Part shown: positions 25,118 to 32,861 of the stretch, one piece after another
How the letters are laid out: every line of letters starts with the position of its first letter
How positions within the stretch are numbered: the stretch's first letter is position 1
Assembly (NCBI GenBank): GCA_021817605.1
Contig: JAKAUN010000008.1
Location: forward strand, 62,001 to 126,000
DNA from: Thermoplasmata archaeon
Lineage (GTDB): Archaea; Thermoplasmatota; Thermoplasmata; Lutacidiplasmatales; UBA184
Direction of reading: 5' to 3'
Length of the DNA stretch: 64,000 nucleotides
Notes under the pieces: model-generated
Databases searched by the model: none
Told to the model about the DNA's origin: nothing
What the model saw: only the letters and a program-made list of their open reading frames with translations
Translations under genes and position numbers: made by a program

Positions 25118-25573
25118 TCCCTCTAGCCGTGAATGCTCGCTCCACGCCGTGACGGTGGCGCGGTACAATCTCTACGCGAGGGACCACACCCCAGCTCTTC
25201 CTCGGACCGGCTTCCTGCGCCCGCCCGTGTTCCGGATCGGTTAGGTCCCCAGACCGACTCGGACGCACCGGACCCGGGAATCGAAACGTCGGTCCTCGGT
25301 CGAAGCGACGCCGGCAGCGACCCCGAAAGCAAGAGCGACCCAGCGAAGGGGACCGATCCGCGCGGAGGAGACGGCGACGAGTCGCTTCGTGAGCCACCGA
25401 CCTGAGCCGTGGTCCACGACGGACGGAATCTCAGGGCGCTCGCAGACGCGGGACGGCGACCCGACCCCTCGAAGGTGGGCCGTTTCCCGGTCCGCCGGCC
25501 TCGCGCTCGTCCCTACGCGGGGCTGTCGGTGGGAGGGAGCGCCACGGAGCGAGCGCCCGCCCCGGGCATCGGC
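25118..25573. other. 456-bp gap without a recognisable gene
   Basis: Several overlapping frames of 70-140 codons exist, but they have Arg/Ser/Pro-rich shadow composition and no domain I know. No tRNA, RNase P or other RNA core is evident. It directly follows the G-rich repeat copy B, so a transcript driven from there is conceivable. Confidence 0.45.
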
Positions 25574-25738
25574 TCACCACTTTCGAAGGGCGGTCGCCAT
25601 CTGCTTTCGAGCGGCCCTCGTCTGATGCCCCGGGCCTGTCCGCAAGTAGGCCGTGCATCCGCAGGCGCGGCATTTGTTGTCGGGGCCGTGCAGTCGTTTC
25701 TGGTGTAAGCACCCTGGGGTCTCGCACTCGGTCGTCAT
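25574..25738 (-). CDS. 54-residue Cys-rich putative zinc-finger microprotein
   Basis: ATG at 25738, stop at 25574. The product starts MTTECETPGCLHQKRLH and continues with NKCRACGCTAYLR, giving Cys4-x4-Cys followed by CxxCxC with several His between, a plausible small zinc finger; the tail is basic and helical (RAARKQMATALRKW). GGAG lies 10-13 bases before the ATG and an AT-rich stretch around 25762-25775 could be the promoter. Codons are the GC-rich type of the genome. Family unknown. Zinc binding and nucleic-acid contact are inference. Confidence 0.55.
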   Translation of the reverse strand: MTTECETPGCLHQKRLHGPDNKCRACGCTAYLRTGPGHQTRAARKQMATALRKW

Positions 25739-25986
25739 CCTTGGTTCTCCTACTCTTGACTCAATCCCATAGAAGCTCGCCCCTCCTCGCGCGGGTCGGG
25801 AAGGACGGGCCAGCGAGCACGCTTCTCCCCGCGAGACCGAGCGCTACGGAGAGAACGGCGTTTCCGGAGCGCATCCGCGTAACCGGAAGGGATCCGGGGA
25901 CGTTCCCTCGGTCCTCAGACCCAGGCGAGAGGTCCCCGCATGCAATCCCAACTCTACCCGTTCAGCAGCGACCTTTGGAGAGGTCC

Positions 25987-26028
25987 CTACTTCTTGCTCT
26001 TCTTTCCCTTCTTGCCCTTCTTCGGCAT
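25987..26028 (-). CDS. 13-residue Lys-rich micro-ORF
   Basis: ATG at 26028 encodes MPKKGKKGKKSKK and stops at 25987. A TATA-like AAGTATCA on the minus strand (26049-26056) is centred 25 bases upstream, exactly the leaderless spacing seen for other genes here. Nine of the 13 residues are Lys, mostly AAG. It may be a tiny RNA-binding protein, or the promoter may serve an RNA whose first bases look like an ORF. It is not the ribosomal protein eL41, whose sequence is Arg/Trp rich. Confidence 0.4.
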   Translation of the reverse strand: MPKKGKKGKKSKK

Positions 26029-26048
26029 GGGTACCACCCATAGAACGA

Positions 26049-26056
26049 TGATACTT
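26049..26056 (-). promoter_or_regulatory. TATA element upstream of the Lys-rich micro-ORF
   Basis: Minus-strand AAGTATCA is centred about 25 bases before ATG 26028, predicting transcription start at or next to the A of that ATG. Confidence 0.5.
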
Positions 26057-26134
26057 GAGCCCGCGCAACCGGGGCCGGCCCCGGCTGCGTGAGGCTCGAG
26101 CGTCGGCGTGCCCGCCCGGGCCGGCTTCCGTAGT

Positions 26135-26437
26135 TCACCTCCTCCGTCCGTAGGCGCGCTTCTCGCGCTCGAAGGCCCTCTCGAGCTCCTTCACGTTGAG
26201 GCGAAGGTACACCAGGTCCGAGTGGAACATGGAGACCCCTCGCGTGAGCCTCGAGACTTGGACGGCGTGGCGCTTCGATCTCAGCACCTCCTCTAGGGAC
26301 CTGACGTGCTGCAACAGCGGCTCGACGCGAAGCCGGTTCCAGTCCGTCCTTGAGGGGATCGACGCAAAGTCCTTGCGGATCGCCTCGAGCCGGATTCGGA
26401 ACTCGGGGATCGCGCCCTTGTACACTCGATCGACCAT
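26135..26437 (-). CDS. Hypothetical small helical protein
   Basis: 100 residues from ATG 26437, which lies 28 bases after a minus-strand CGTTTCTTGG element near 26465; the frame continues 9 codons upstream but that part is beyond the likely start site. The protein is basic and almost entirely helical (MVDRVYKGAIPEFRIRLEAI, VEPLLQHVRSLEEVLRSKRH, LVYLRLNVKELERAFEREKR), with heptad spacing that suggests a coiled coil. I do not recognise the family. It lies between the SRP RNA and the micro-ORFs on the same strand. Confidence 0.7.
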   Translation of the reverse strand: MVDRVYKGAIPEFRIRLEAIRKDFASIPSRTDWNRLRVEPLLQHVRSLEEVLRSKRHAVQVSRLTRGVSMFHSDLVYLRLNVKELERAFEREKRAYGRRR

Positions 26438-26699
26438 GGCAACGGCACTCCTCCGCCCCCCCAAGAAACGGAGTGCGTTGTCTCTGGCGGCTCGGATCCG
26501 GCCGCCTCGCGGAACGGGGTCCGTCGTCTAGGATGACGCGTCGGTGTCGAGGACGCGGGGGCCGGTGAGGTCGGCAACACGTTCCGGCCCCGCGCGACGC
26601 GGCACAGGAATCCCGAGAAGGAACGGACGGTGTGCGTCCACCGTCTAGGTCCGCCTCCTGCTGACCCCAGGGGGAGCGCGCGGGCCGGGTTCGCGCGGC

Positions 26700-27014
26700 G
26701 TGCTAGGCCAGCAGGATTGCCGCCCGGAGGAACCGCGCGTTGACCCCGCGCGCTCCTCGGCCCCGTCACCCCGCCAGCGTCGGCGGGTCACGGTAAGGCT
26801 GCTCCCGTCAGGACCTGACCCGGTGCCCGTGATGGATACCCGCTAGGGCGATCCTCCGATCACCCGTCGCGGGACCCGCGGCCCGGCGGAACAGAGCGTC
26901 TGCGGAGGCACGCGGGACGCGCGCCTCCTCCGAACGTCGCTCCTACCTGTCACCCCCGCTAAGGACGGTTTCGGTGTGTAAGGGGACGCCCAACCCCCCG
27001 GTCTAGCCTAGCGG
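26700..27014 (-). ncRNA. Signal recognition particle 7S RNA
   Basis: Read on the minus strand. The 5' part has the archaeal Alu-domain pattern (GGCTAG, CCGGGGGGTTGGGCGTCCCC, CGAAACCGTCC). The SRP54-binding hairpin (helix 8) lies at about 26791-26825, with GGTCAGGTCC on one side and GGGAGCAGCC on the other. Ends are closed by helix 1: GCTAGGC (27012-27006) with GCCTAGC (26708-26702). Length about 315 bases is right for an archaeal SRP RNA with helix 6. A TATA-like GGCTATGTACC lies 22-30 bases upstream (27034-27043). Exact ends are estimated. The RNA binds SRP19 and SRP54 and targets nascent membrane proteins. Confidence 0.92.
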
Positions 27015-27048
27015 AAGGAAGACGCCGGGGCCGGTACATAGCCCTTGG

Positions 27049-27549
27049 CTAGGCCCGCCCGCTCCCGGCCTCGGCCCCTTGGGCCCGGCCGTCGGCCCGA
27101 AGGACCGTCGCCTCGACGGTGACGGGGAAGTTCACGGAGCTCGCCACGAAGCATCTCTCGTGCGCCGGCCCGTGGAGAGAGCGTGCGAGCTCCGGGTCGC
27201 CCTCGGCGATCGTGACGCGGGGCCGCAAGGTCGCCCGGACGAGCCGGCCCTCGCCTCCCCGCTCGAGCGACAGCTCGGCCTCCGCCTCGTCGTGGTAGGC
27301 GGTGACGACCACCCCCGCGTCCGAGCAGAGGTGGAGGTACCAGAGCATGTGGCAGGAGGAGAGCGCCCCGACGACCAGCTCTTCCGGGCTGTAGTGCGAC
27401 GGATCGCTGCCGGGGGCCAGCGCCGAGGTCGCGGGGATCGGCGCCTTGCCGGGAACCCGGACCGTGTGGTCGCGTCGGTAGCCCCGGTACTCCCTCGTTC
27501 CCGGTCCTGCCCAGTCGACCTCGGCTCGAAAGAGACGGGTGGGTGCCAT
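27049..27549 (-). CDS. OsmC/Ohr-family peroxide-reducing protein
   Basis: 166 residues. The OsmC fold is seen from RDHTVRVPGKAPIPATSA through the first catalytic Cys in SPEELVVGALSSCHMLWYLHL and the second in HERCFVASSVNFPV. These two Cys residues reduce organic hydroperoxides in characterised members. The N-terminal WAGPGTREYRGYRRDH is a normal OsmC start; the C-terminal 15 residues are Gly/Ala rich. The stop lies just upstream of the SRP RNA promoter on the same strand. Confidence 0.9.
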   Translation of the reverse strand: MAPTRLFRAEVDWAGPGTREYRGYRRDHTVRVPGKAPIPATSALAPGSDPSHYSPEELVVGALSSCHMLWYLHLCSDAGVVVTAYHDEAEAELSLERGGEGRLVRATLRPRVTIAEGDPELARSLHGPAHERCFVASSVNFPVTVEATVLRADGRAQGAEAGSGRA

Positions 27550-27602
27550 CGCCGGCGGGACGGGCTCCGCGGCTTAAGGCGTGGGGACGCGCGTGCGGCC
27601 GC

Positions 27603-29888
27603 TCAGCGGATGTGTTCGAGGGAGAACGAGCCCAAGTTGAACGAACGCTTGGTGAACGTGTAGCCGATCCACGTGCGCGCCTGCGCGTCGCCGATCCCGC
27701 GGACGGACAGGAACGTCTTCATCTGGTCGATCTTGAGGTTGAGCGAGCCGTCGACCATGTGCTCGAGGGTCTCGACATCCGCCTCGGTGTGCATCCCGCT
27801 CTCGAGCTCGTAGTAGCCGACCGCCCCGTCGAGCTTGCGCCGCCCCACGAACGGCTGGAGGAAGCGGAACGTCGCCGCCGTGTCGAGGTAAGCGGTGAGG
27901 GTCGAGACCGACTCGAAGACCAGCCGGTAGGTCGAGAACTTCTCCTTGAGCTGCTCGGCGAAGGAGTCCACCGCCTTGTTGAGCTGGTCGGCGACGGTCT
28001 TGTCGTTGGGCGAGAGGAACTTCACCCCGCTGGTCGGGGTCGTCGGTCCGACCGCGAGCGAGTACATGTCCACGTAGCGCAGGAGCCCCTCGCGCTCCGC
28101 CTGAGGAAAGGAAGGGTAGAGCCCCTGGAGGTCCTCGCGCACCTGGCCGAAGGTCTTGTCGGTGACCACCCAGATCGACGGGACCTTGCGACGCAGTCCC
28201 TCGACCGAGAAGAGGCGGGCGAGTACGTCCTTGCCCGTGTGCGCCGGGCCGTTCAGCAGGATCTGCGCGCCGAGCGGGAAGCCGCCGTACATGAGGTCGT
28301 CCAGGCGCCGGACGCCGCTCGCGATGCGGTTCTCGCGCGCGTCGGCGACGCTCTCGGCGTGGAGGCGCTCGGCCTCGGTGTTCGCCGCGACGCCTGCGAG
28401 ACGCTCGGCCTCGCGGATCCTCTCGGTGAGCTTCGCTTCGCGCCCGCGCAGCTCGGCCTCCTTCTTGGCGAGCTCGTTGCGGATCTCGTCTATCCGCTGC
28501 GCCTCGCTCGCCTTGACGACCGTCCCCTCGCCAAGCTCCTTGCGCAGCGCCTCGAGGCGTCGGGCCTCGAGGTCGAGGGCCTCCCGGCGGGTCTGCAGCT
28601 GGAGGTCGTAGGCGGAGAGCTCCTTCTCCTTGAACTCGAGCGGGCCGCGCCGGCGCTCGTTCTCCTCGGCGCCGAGGCGCGTCTCCTCGAACTTCATGCG
28701 GACCTCGTTCTCGCGGGCGACCAGGTTGCGCTCCTTCTCGGCGACGACATCCAGGCGTCGGGCGATCTCGGCGTCCACCGCCGCGTCCTGGCCCTTCGGG
28801 AGGTTGACCTGGTGCTTGGCCAGAGTGAGATCGGTGGAAAGGCGCCGGTTCTCCCCCTCGAGCTGGACCAGTCGGCGGCGCAGCTCGGTCTCCCGGTCGA
28901 TGAACTGGCGCTCGCGCTCGGAGAACTCCGCGCGCAGGCGGCTCTCCTCCTCCGCCGTCGGGGGCGCCTCGGCCGATCGGGTCGCGGAGCCCGGCGGGGG
29001 CGGGGCGAGGTCGCGGACGAGCCGCACGTCCTCGGGGGAGGACGGAGTCGTCCCCAGACCACGCTTGAGGTCGGAGAGCTCGGGAGCCTTGCTCTTTGCC
29101 GAGGCGGTCTCCCGTCCCTTCGCCTCGCGCGAGCGGACGTACTTGATCACCGCGATCGAGCCGCGCTTGATGTGCTCGATCTGCTCCTCGAGCTGGCGGC
29201 GTCGGGCGCGCTCCTCGTAGAGGTGGCGATGGAGCTCCTGGACCTCCTGGAGCAGCGCCGCCGGGTCGAACTGGTCGGATTTCACGCGGTCGAGCAGGTT
29301 GGTGAGCCACCGGACGACGGTCGCCTCCCGCTCGAGGAGCGTGGCGGTCTTCGCCGCCTCGGCGCTCCCCGGCGTCGGCGACGAGGCCGCGGGGGCGGCC
29401 GGGCTCAGCGTGAACCCGGGCCCCTCCGCCTCCGCGGTGCGGATCCAGTCCTCGAGCGCCCGGTCGTCGCCATCGACCCAGCGCTTGAGAATCTCGGTGG
29501 AGCGCTTGTTCGGCTGGGAGAGCTTGGGAAGCCGCGTGCGACGTCCCTGGCCCACCGAGCCCATCCAGCGCTCCACGATCCGTTCCGCGTCGATCGGCTC
29601 CTCGGCGGCCTCCTTCGGCTTGGCCTCCTTGGCCTTCGCGCCCTTCGAGGGGGCGGGCGACGCGGCGGTCTTCGGGCGCAGCGCCTTGCGGTCGTCGGCC
29701 GCCAGGCCGATCTTGTCGATCTCGCCGGAGGAGAGACCTCGCACGGCTTCCGCGCTCGTGTAGCCTGCCTTGACGAGACGCCGCGCGCCCTCCGCCGTCA
29801 GCCCGAGCGTGCGCGCGAGCTCCTCGCCCCGCGACTCCTCGGCAGCAGCTTCCGCGTGCGGAGCGTCCGCCGAACTCTCCATCGCCAC
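27603..29888 (-). CDS. KaiC/RadA-like ATPase with N-terminal HhH and long coiled coil
   Basis: 761 residues. The N-terminus (about 22-68, LARTLGLTAEGARRLVKAGYTSAEAVRGLSSGEIDKIGL) resembles the helix-hairpin-helix domain of RadA. Residues about 205-260 and 320-510 are highly charged and helical (for example RRRQLEEQIEHIKRG, EIRNELAKKEAELRGREAKL), predicting long coiled coils. The C-terminal 250 residues (SGVRRLDDLMYGGFPLGAQILLNGPAHTGKD) form a RecA-type domain of the KaiC/RAD55/GvpD kind; its Walker A is GPAHTGKD, with Asp where Thr or Ser is usual. The start is GTG 29888 or ATG 29882. CTATTATG (minus strand, about 29927-29935) is a likely TATA. Function unknown; a structural or chromosome-associated ATPase is possible. 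Confidence 0.75.
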   Translation of the reverse strand: MAMESSADAPHAEAAAEESRGEELARTLGLTAEGARRLVKAGYTSAEAVRGLSSGEIDKIGLAADDRKALRPKTAASPAPSKGAKAKEAKPKEAAEEPIDAERIVERWMGSVGQGRRTRLPKLSQPNKRSTEILKRWVDGDDRALEDWIRTAEAEGPGFTLSPAAPAASSPTPGSAEAAKTATLLEREATVVRWLTNLLDRVKSDQFDPAALLQEVQELHRHLYEERARRRQLEEQIEHIKRGSIAVIKYVRSREAKGRETASAKSKAPELSDLKRGLGTTPSSPEDVRLVRDLAPPPPGSATRSAEAPPTAEEESRLRAEFSERERQFIDRETELRRRLVQLEGENRRLSTDLTLAKHQVNLPKGQDAAVDAEIARRLDVVAEKERNLVARENEVRMKFEETRLGAEENERRRGPLEFKEKELSAYDLQLQTRREALDLEARRLEALRKELGEGTVVKASEAQRIDEIRNELAKKEAELRGREAKLTERIREAERLAGVAANTEAERLHAESVADARENRIASGVRRLDDLMYGGFPLGAQILLNGPAHTGKDVLARLFSVEGLRRKVPSIWVVTDKTFGQVREDLQGLYPSFPQAEREGLLRYVDMYSLAVGPTTPTSGVKFLSPNDKTVADQLNKAVDSFAEQLKEKFSTYRLVFESVSTLTAYLDTAATFRFLQPFVGRRKLDGAVGYYELESGMHTEADVETLEHMVDGSLNLKIDQMKTFLSVRGIGDAQARTWIGYTFTKRSFNLGSFSLEHIR

Positions 29889-30001
29889 GAGCTACCGGGG
29901 CTGCTACTAGCGTTGAAGGGGCTCATAATAGGTCCCGTAACGCTCCTCGGGCCGCGGTACGGGGCCGGAGCGGCCTAAATAGCGGGGCGCCTCCCCCGGG
30001 C

Positions 30002-31015
30002 GTGGACGTCGAGGAGCGCGTCGCCCGGGTCGCCCGCGACACCGCCGAGATCCTCACCGTCGAGGAGCTGCGCGAGCTCTTCCGTACCCACGAGCGGCCG
30101 AGGGCCTACATCGGCTTCGAGCCGTCCGGCCCGCTCACCATCGCCCACCTCATCACCGCCCGCAAGATCCTCGACCTCGGAGAGGCCGGCTGCGACGTGA
30201 CGGTCTTCTTGGCCGACTGGCACGCGTGGATCAACGACAAGCTGGGTGGCGAGATGCCTCGCATCGAGGCCTCCGGCCGTGCGATGCAGGCCGGCTTCGA
30301 GGCCCTCGGCGCCGAGGGCGGCCGCTTCCGCTACCGATGGTCCCACGAGCTCACCGGCTCGGCCGACTACTGGGCGCGCGTCGTCCGCGTCGCGAGGGCG
30401 ACCACCCTCGCGCGGACCCGGCGGGCGATGTCGATCATGGGGCGCAGCGAGGAGGAACCGAACCTCGACACCGCCAAGCTGTTCTATCCGGCGATGCAGG
30501 CGGCGGACGTCTTCGAGCTGCCGGTCGACCTCGCCTACGGCGGGCTCGACCAGCGCCGTGCCCACGTGCTCGCCCGGGAGGTGGCGCATCACTACGGCTG
30601 GCCGGTCCCCACGGCGATCCACACGCCGCTGCTCTCCTCCCTCAAGGGAGGCGGGCGCATGGACCCCCAGGACGGCGTCCTCGAGGGAAAGATGTCGAAG
30701 TCCGACCCGTCCAGCGCCATCCGTCTCACGGCGCCGCGTGAGGAGATCGCCGCCCGGATCGCCGCGGCGTTCTGCCCTGCGGCGACGGTGGAGGGCAACC
30801 CCGTGGTCGAGATCGTGCGCTACATCCTCTTCCCGTGGGAGGGCCGCTTGGAGATCGACCGCGCCGCCCGCCACGGCGGGCCGGTCGCCTTCACCGACCT
30901 CGGGCAGTTCCTCTCGGAGTTCGGGGCGGGCCGGATCCACCCGAGCGACGCGAAGGCCGCGGTCGTCGCCGCGCTCGACCGGCTGGTCGAGCCGGCGCGG
31001 CGACGTGGCAGCTAG
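30002..31015 (+). CDS. tyrS: Tyrosyl-tRNA synthetase, archaeal type
   Basis: 337 residues from GTG 30002, 24 bases after TATA element CTAAATAG (29975-29982), so leaderless. It charges tRNA-Tyr. Class I signatures are YIGFEPSGPLTIAHLI (HIGH-type motif) and LEGKMSKSDP (KMSKS). Between them are VFLADWHAWINDKLGG and YPAMQAADVFELPVDLAYGGLDQRRAHVLARE, which contact tyrosine. The short C-terminal part without an S4 domain is typical of archaeal and eukaryotic TyrRS. Length is normal. Confidence 0.94.
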   Translation: MDVEERVARVARDTAEILTVEELRELFRTHERPRAYIGFEPSGPLTIAHLITARKILDLGEAGCDVTVFLADWHAWINDKLGGEMPRIEASGRAMQAGFEALGAEGGRFRYRWSHELTGSADYWARVVRVARATTLARTRRAMSIMGRSEEEPNLDTAKLFYPAMQAADVFELPVDLAYGGLDQRRAHVLAREVAHHYGWPVPTAIHTPLLSSLKGGGRMDPQDGVLEGKMSKSDPSSAIRLTAPREEIAARIAAAFCPAATVEGNPVVEIVRYILFPWEGRLEIDRAARHGGPVAFTDLGQFLSEFGAGRIHPSDAKAAVVAALDRLVEPARRRGS

Positions 31016-31108
31016 GCTGCCGCGTCCGGTGCCAGTTGCCGTCGTCGACCGCCACGAGGGCAGCTGGGGCGCGGGTCGGTGAGCGACGGCCGAGACCACC
31101 GCGTGGGC

Positions 31109-31387
31109 TCAGGGTTTCTCCGACCGCGTCCGCAGCACGTGCTTCACGAGCGTGTCGAGCAGCGGCGGGGGGAACGCCAGGCGCCCGTGCTCCCGACCAT
31201 AGATCCTCCCCTTGTCGATCAGGAGCCCCCGCGTTCGGGCGACGCGCGTAGCCTTGAGGAGCAGCCTCGAGACGACCTCTCCGGGGCGACGGGCGGCTTT
31301 TTGCCGGGTCCCGTCGTCCCTCCCCTCTCGCGAGGGAGCCCCCCATTTCGAGGCGGACGGGAGGAGGGAGACCGCCGCGCGTACCAC
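31109..31387 (-). CDS. Doubtful small ORF antisense to the tyrS-rpl7ae gap
   Basis: From GTG 31387 to the stop at 31109 the frame encodes 92 residues. The last 55 ([39 protein letters not shown]) have normal composition and third-position GC, unlike most shadows, but the first 35 do not, and no promoter fits the GTG. I do not recognise it. It may be a decayed or shifted gene. The only other content of the gap is the rpl7ae promoter and leader. Confidence 0.3.
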   Translation of the reverse strand: MVRAAVSLLPSASKWGAPSREGRDDGTRQKAARRPGEVVSRLLLKATRVARTRGLLIDKGRIYGREHGRLAFPPPLLDTLVKHVLRTRSEKP

Positions 31388-31391
31388 CGGC

Positions 31392-31398
31392 TTAAATA
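31392..31398 (+). promoter_or_regulatory. TATA box of the L7Ae-S28e-L24e operon
   Basis: TTAAATA is centred about 26 bases before 31421, so this transcript, unlike most here, should carry a leader of about 50 bases before ATG 31471. Confidence 0.7.
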
Positions 31399-31420
31399 CG
31401 GGGGGCCGTAGCCCGGAACG

Positions 31421-31470
31421 ACCCGTGAGCCGAGGACTCCCTTCGGGGAGTTCCGCTGACGCGAGGCACC
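31421..31470 (+). promoter_or_regulatory. Structured 5' leader of rpl7ae, possible kink-turn autoregulatory element
   Basis: The predicted 50-base leader contains a strong hairpin, GGACTCCC-TTCG-GGGAGTTCC (31434-31454, one bulged T), flanked by GTGA-GC (31425-31430) and GC-TGA (31455-31459). The two TGA steps can form tandem sheared G-A pairs, as in box C/D-type kink-turns, the RNA fold L7Ae binds. L7Ae binding to its own leader is known from some archaea. The outer stem is weak, so this stays a hypothesis. Confidence 0.45.
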
Positions 31471-31842
31471 ATGGCACGACCCACCTACGTACGGTTCGAG
31501 ACGCCCAGCGAGATCGCCGACAAGGCCCTGCAGCTCGTCCAGGTGGCGAGCGAGACCGGCAAGGTCCGGGTCGGGACGAACGAAGTGACCAAATCGAGCG
31601 AGCGCGCCGAGGCGAAGCTCGTCATCATGGCCGAGGACGTCGACCCGGTGGAGATCTTGGTTCACGTCCCGATGCTCTGCGAGGAGAAGCGGATCCCCTA
31701 CCTCTACGTGCCGAAGAAGCAGCGTCTTGGCCAGTCGGCCGGGTTGTCGAAGTCGGCGGCGAGCGTGGCGATCGTCGAGCCCGGGGAGGCGAAGGCCCTC
31801 CTCGAGGAGCTTGCCGGCTCGTTCGCGACGCTCAAGAAGTAA
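31471..31842 (+). CDS. rpl7ae: Ribosomal protein L7Ae (eL8), kink-turn binding protein
   Basis: 123 residues. The L7Ae/L30e fold is clear: [54 protein letters not shown] (RNA-binding GTNEVTK), [23 protein letters not shown] and [15 protein letters not shown]. In archaea the protein is part of the 50S subunit, of box C/D and H/ACA RNPs, and of RNase P. It is the first gene of the L7Ae-S28e-L24e group. NDK, often the next gene in other archaea, is 2.4 kb away. Its leader looks structured. Confidence 0.96.
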   Translation: MARPTYVRFETPSEIADKALQLVQVASETGKVRVGTNEVTKSSERAEAKLVIMAEDVDPVEILVHVPMLCEEKRIPYLYVPKKQRLGQSAGLSKSAASVAIVEPGEAKALLEELAGSFATLKK

Positions 31843-31874
31843 AGGACCGGGGTCGCTCGGGCGGAGGTCGGACG

Positions 31875-32087
31875 ATGGCCGAGGAGAAGGGTTCGCCGGC
31901 AGAGGTCGTCGAGCTCGTGGGACGGACCGGGATGGCCGGCGAGGCAACGCAGGTCAAGGTCCGTGTCCTCGCCGGCCGCGACCGCGGCAAGATCATCACC
32001 CGCAACGTCGCCGGGCCCATCCGGCTGGGCGACGTGCTCATCCTGCGCGAGACGGCGCGCGAGGCGCGCAAGCTCTCCGTCCGCTAG
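31875..32087 (+). CDS. rps28e: Ribosomal protein S28e
   Basis: 70 residues from ATG 31875, 32 bases after rpl7ae. The OB-fold sequence is typical: [22 protein letters not shown], then [23 protein letters not shown] and a basic C-terminal KLSVR. GGAGGTCGGACG before the ATG may act as ribosome binding site. It belongs to the 30S subunit near the mRNA exit. Length is normal. Confidence 0.96.
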   Translation: MAEEKGSPAEVVELVGRTGMAGEATQVKVRVLAGRDRGKIITRNVAGPIRLGDVLILRETAREARKLSVR

Positions 32088-32098
32088 GAGGTCGTGCG

Positions 32099-32545
32099 AT
32101 GGTCGTCAAGCGCCAGTGCTCGTTCTGCGCCCGCGAGATCGAACCGGGAACCGGCTCGATGTTCGTCAAGCGCGACGGGACGGTCTTCACGTTCTGCTCC
32201 TCCTCCTGCCGCAAGCAGCAGCTCCACCTCGGACGCGTCGGCCACCGGTTCAAGTGGACCCGGGCCTTCGAGCTCAAGCGGGCCGCCGAGCGCTCGACCA
32301 CGTCGGCGCGGGCGGCCGTCGCGGCGCCAGCTCCCGTCGCACGGGCCCCTTCCGCGGCTCCTGCCGCGTCGGTCGAGCCCGAGGCGAGTGCCTCTGCCGA
32401 GACCGGAGCCCCGTCGGCCGAGGAGGCCGCCGCGGCTCCTTCCGACGAGGGCAAAGGAGCCCCCGCAACCGCCTCGAAGCCCTCGGGTCGGGCGAGGGCC
32501 GGCGCGCGCCGCCCCCGCACCCGGCCGAAGTCCGAGACGCCGTAG
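32099..32545 (+). CDS. rpl24e: Ribosomal protein L24e with long Ala/Pro-rich tail
   Basis: 148 residues from ATG 32099, 11 bases after rps28e, with GGAGGT upstream. Residues 1-62 are a complete L24e zinc protein: CSFC (7-10) and CSSSC (33-37) bind zinc, followed by RKQQLHLGRVGHRFKWTRAFELK. The remaining 85 residues are almost only Ala, Pro, Ser, Glu, Gly, Thr, Arg and Lys, first acidic and then strongly basic, and presumably disordered. Most archaeal L24e proteins end near residue 60-70, so this tail is an unusual extension; it stays in frame with genome-like codons. Confidence 0.92.
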   Translation: MVVKRQCSFCAREIEPGTGSMFVKRDGTVFTFCSSSCRKQQLHLGRVGHRFKWTRAFELKRAAERSTTSARAAVAAPAPVARAPSAAPAASVEPEASASAETGAPSAEEAAAAPSDEGKGAPATASKPSGRARAGARRPRTRPKSETP

Positions 32546-32612
32546 GGGCCGGACGCACCGCTCGGTGCGCGTGCAGCAGAATCGGTAAGAGCCTCTTCTT
32601 CGCCGAAGGGCC

Positions 32613-32861
32613 GTGGGCGCCCCCTCCGACTGGAGCTCCCCTTCCGACCTCGCCGAGTACGCCTACTGCCCAAGGTCCCGGTACTTCCGCCAGCGTTTGG
32701 GCGAGCCCCCTCCTACCGACGCGACACGGGCCGGCGAGGCCTACCACGCGCGGACCCTGCGCGCGACGCGACGCCGCAACGACCATCCCGGGCTCTACTG
32801 GGGGCTTGCTCTCGTCGGCGGGGCGCTCGCGGTGGTTGGGGGGGTCGCGCTCCTTCGGTGA
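32613..32861 (+). CDS. Cas4-like nuclease, N-terminal part with C-terminal membrane helix
   Basis: 82 residues from GTG 32613, 27 bases after a TATA-like GGTAAGAG, so leaderless. Residues 11-28 (SDLAEYAYCPRSRYFRQR) match the N-terminal Cas4/RecB-like motif that supplies the first iron-sulfur Cys, and GEAYHARTLRA fits the next Cas4 helix. The protein ends in a hydrophobic helix (LYWGLALVGGALAVVGGVALL, residues 61-81). Its TGA overlaps the GTG of the next ORF, which carries the rest of the nuclease. A G7 tract at 32838-32844 lies just before the stop; an eighth G would fuse both ORFs in frame. Confidence 0.65.
   Translation: MGAPSDWSSPSDLAEYAYCPRSRYFRQRLGEPPPTDATRAGEAYHARTLRATRRRNDHPGLYWGLALVGGALAVVGGVALLR

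Noticed and set aside
25133..25405. 90-codon plus-strand ORF with acidic tail in the gap after repeat copy B
   Set aside because: No promoter fits, the composition changes along its length and overlapping frames are equally open; no supporting domain.
25118..25573. RNase P RNA in one of the long gaps
   Set aside because: I could not find the conserved core pieces on either strand of this gap or of 15188-15878.
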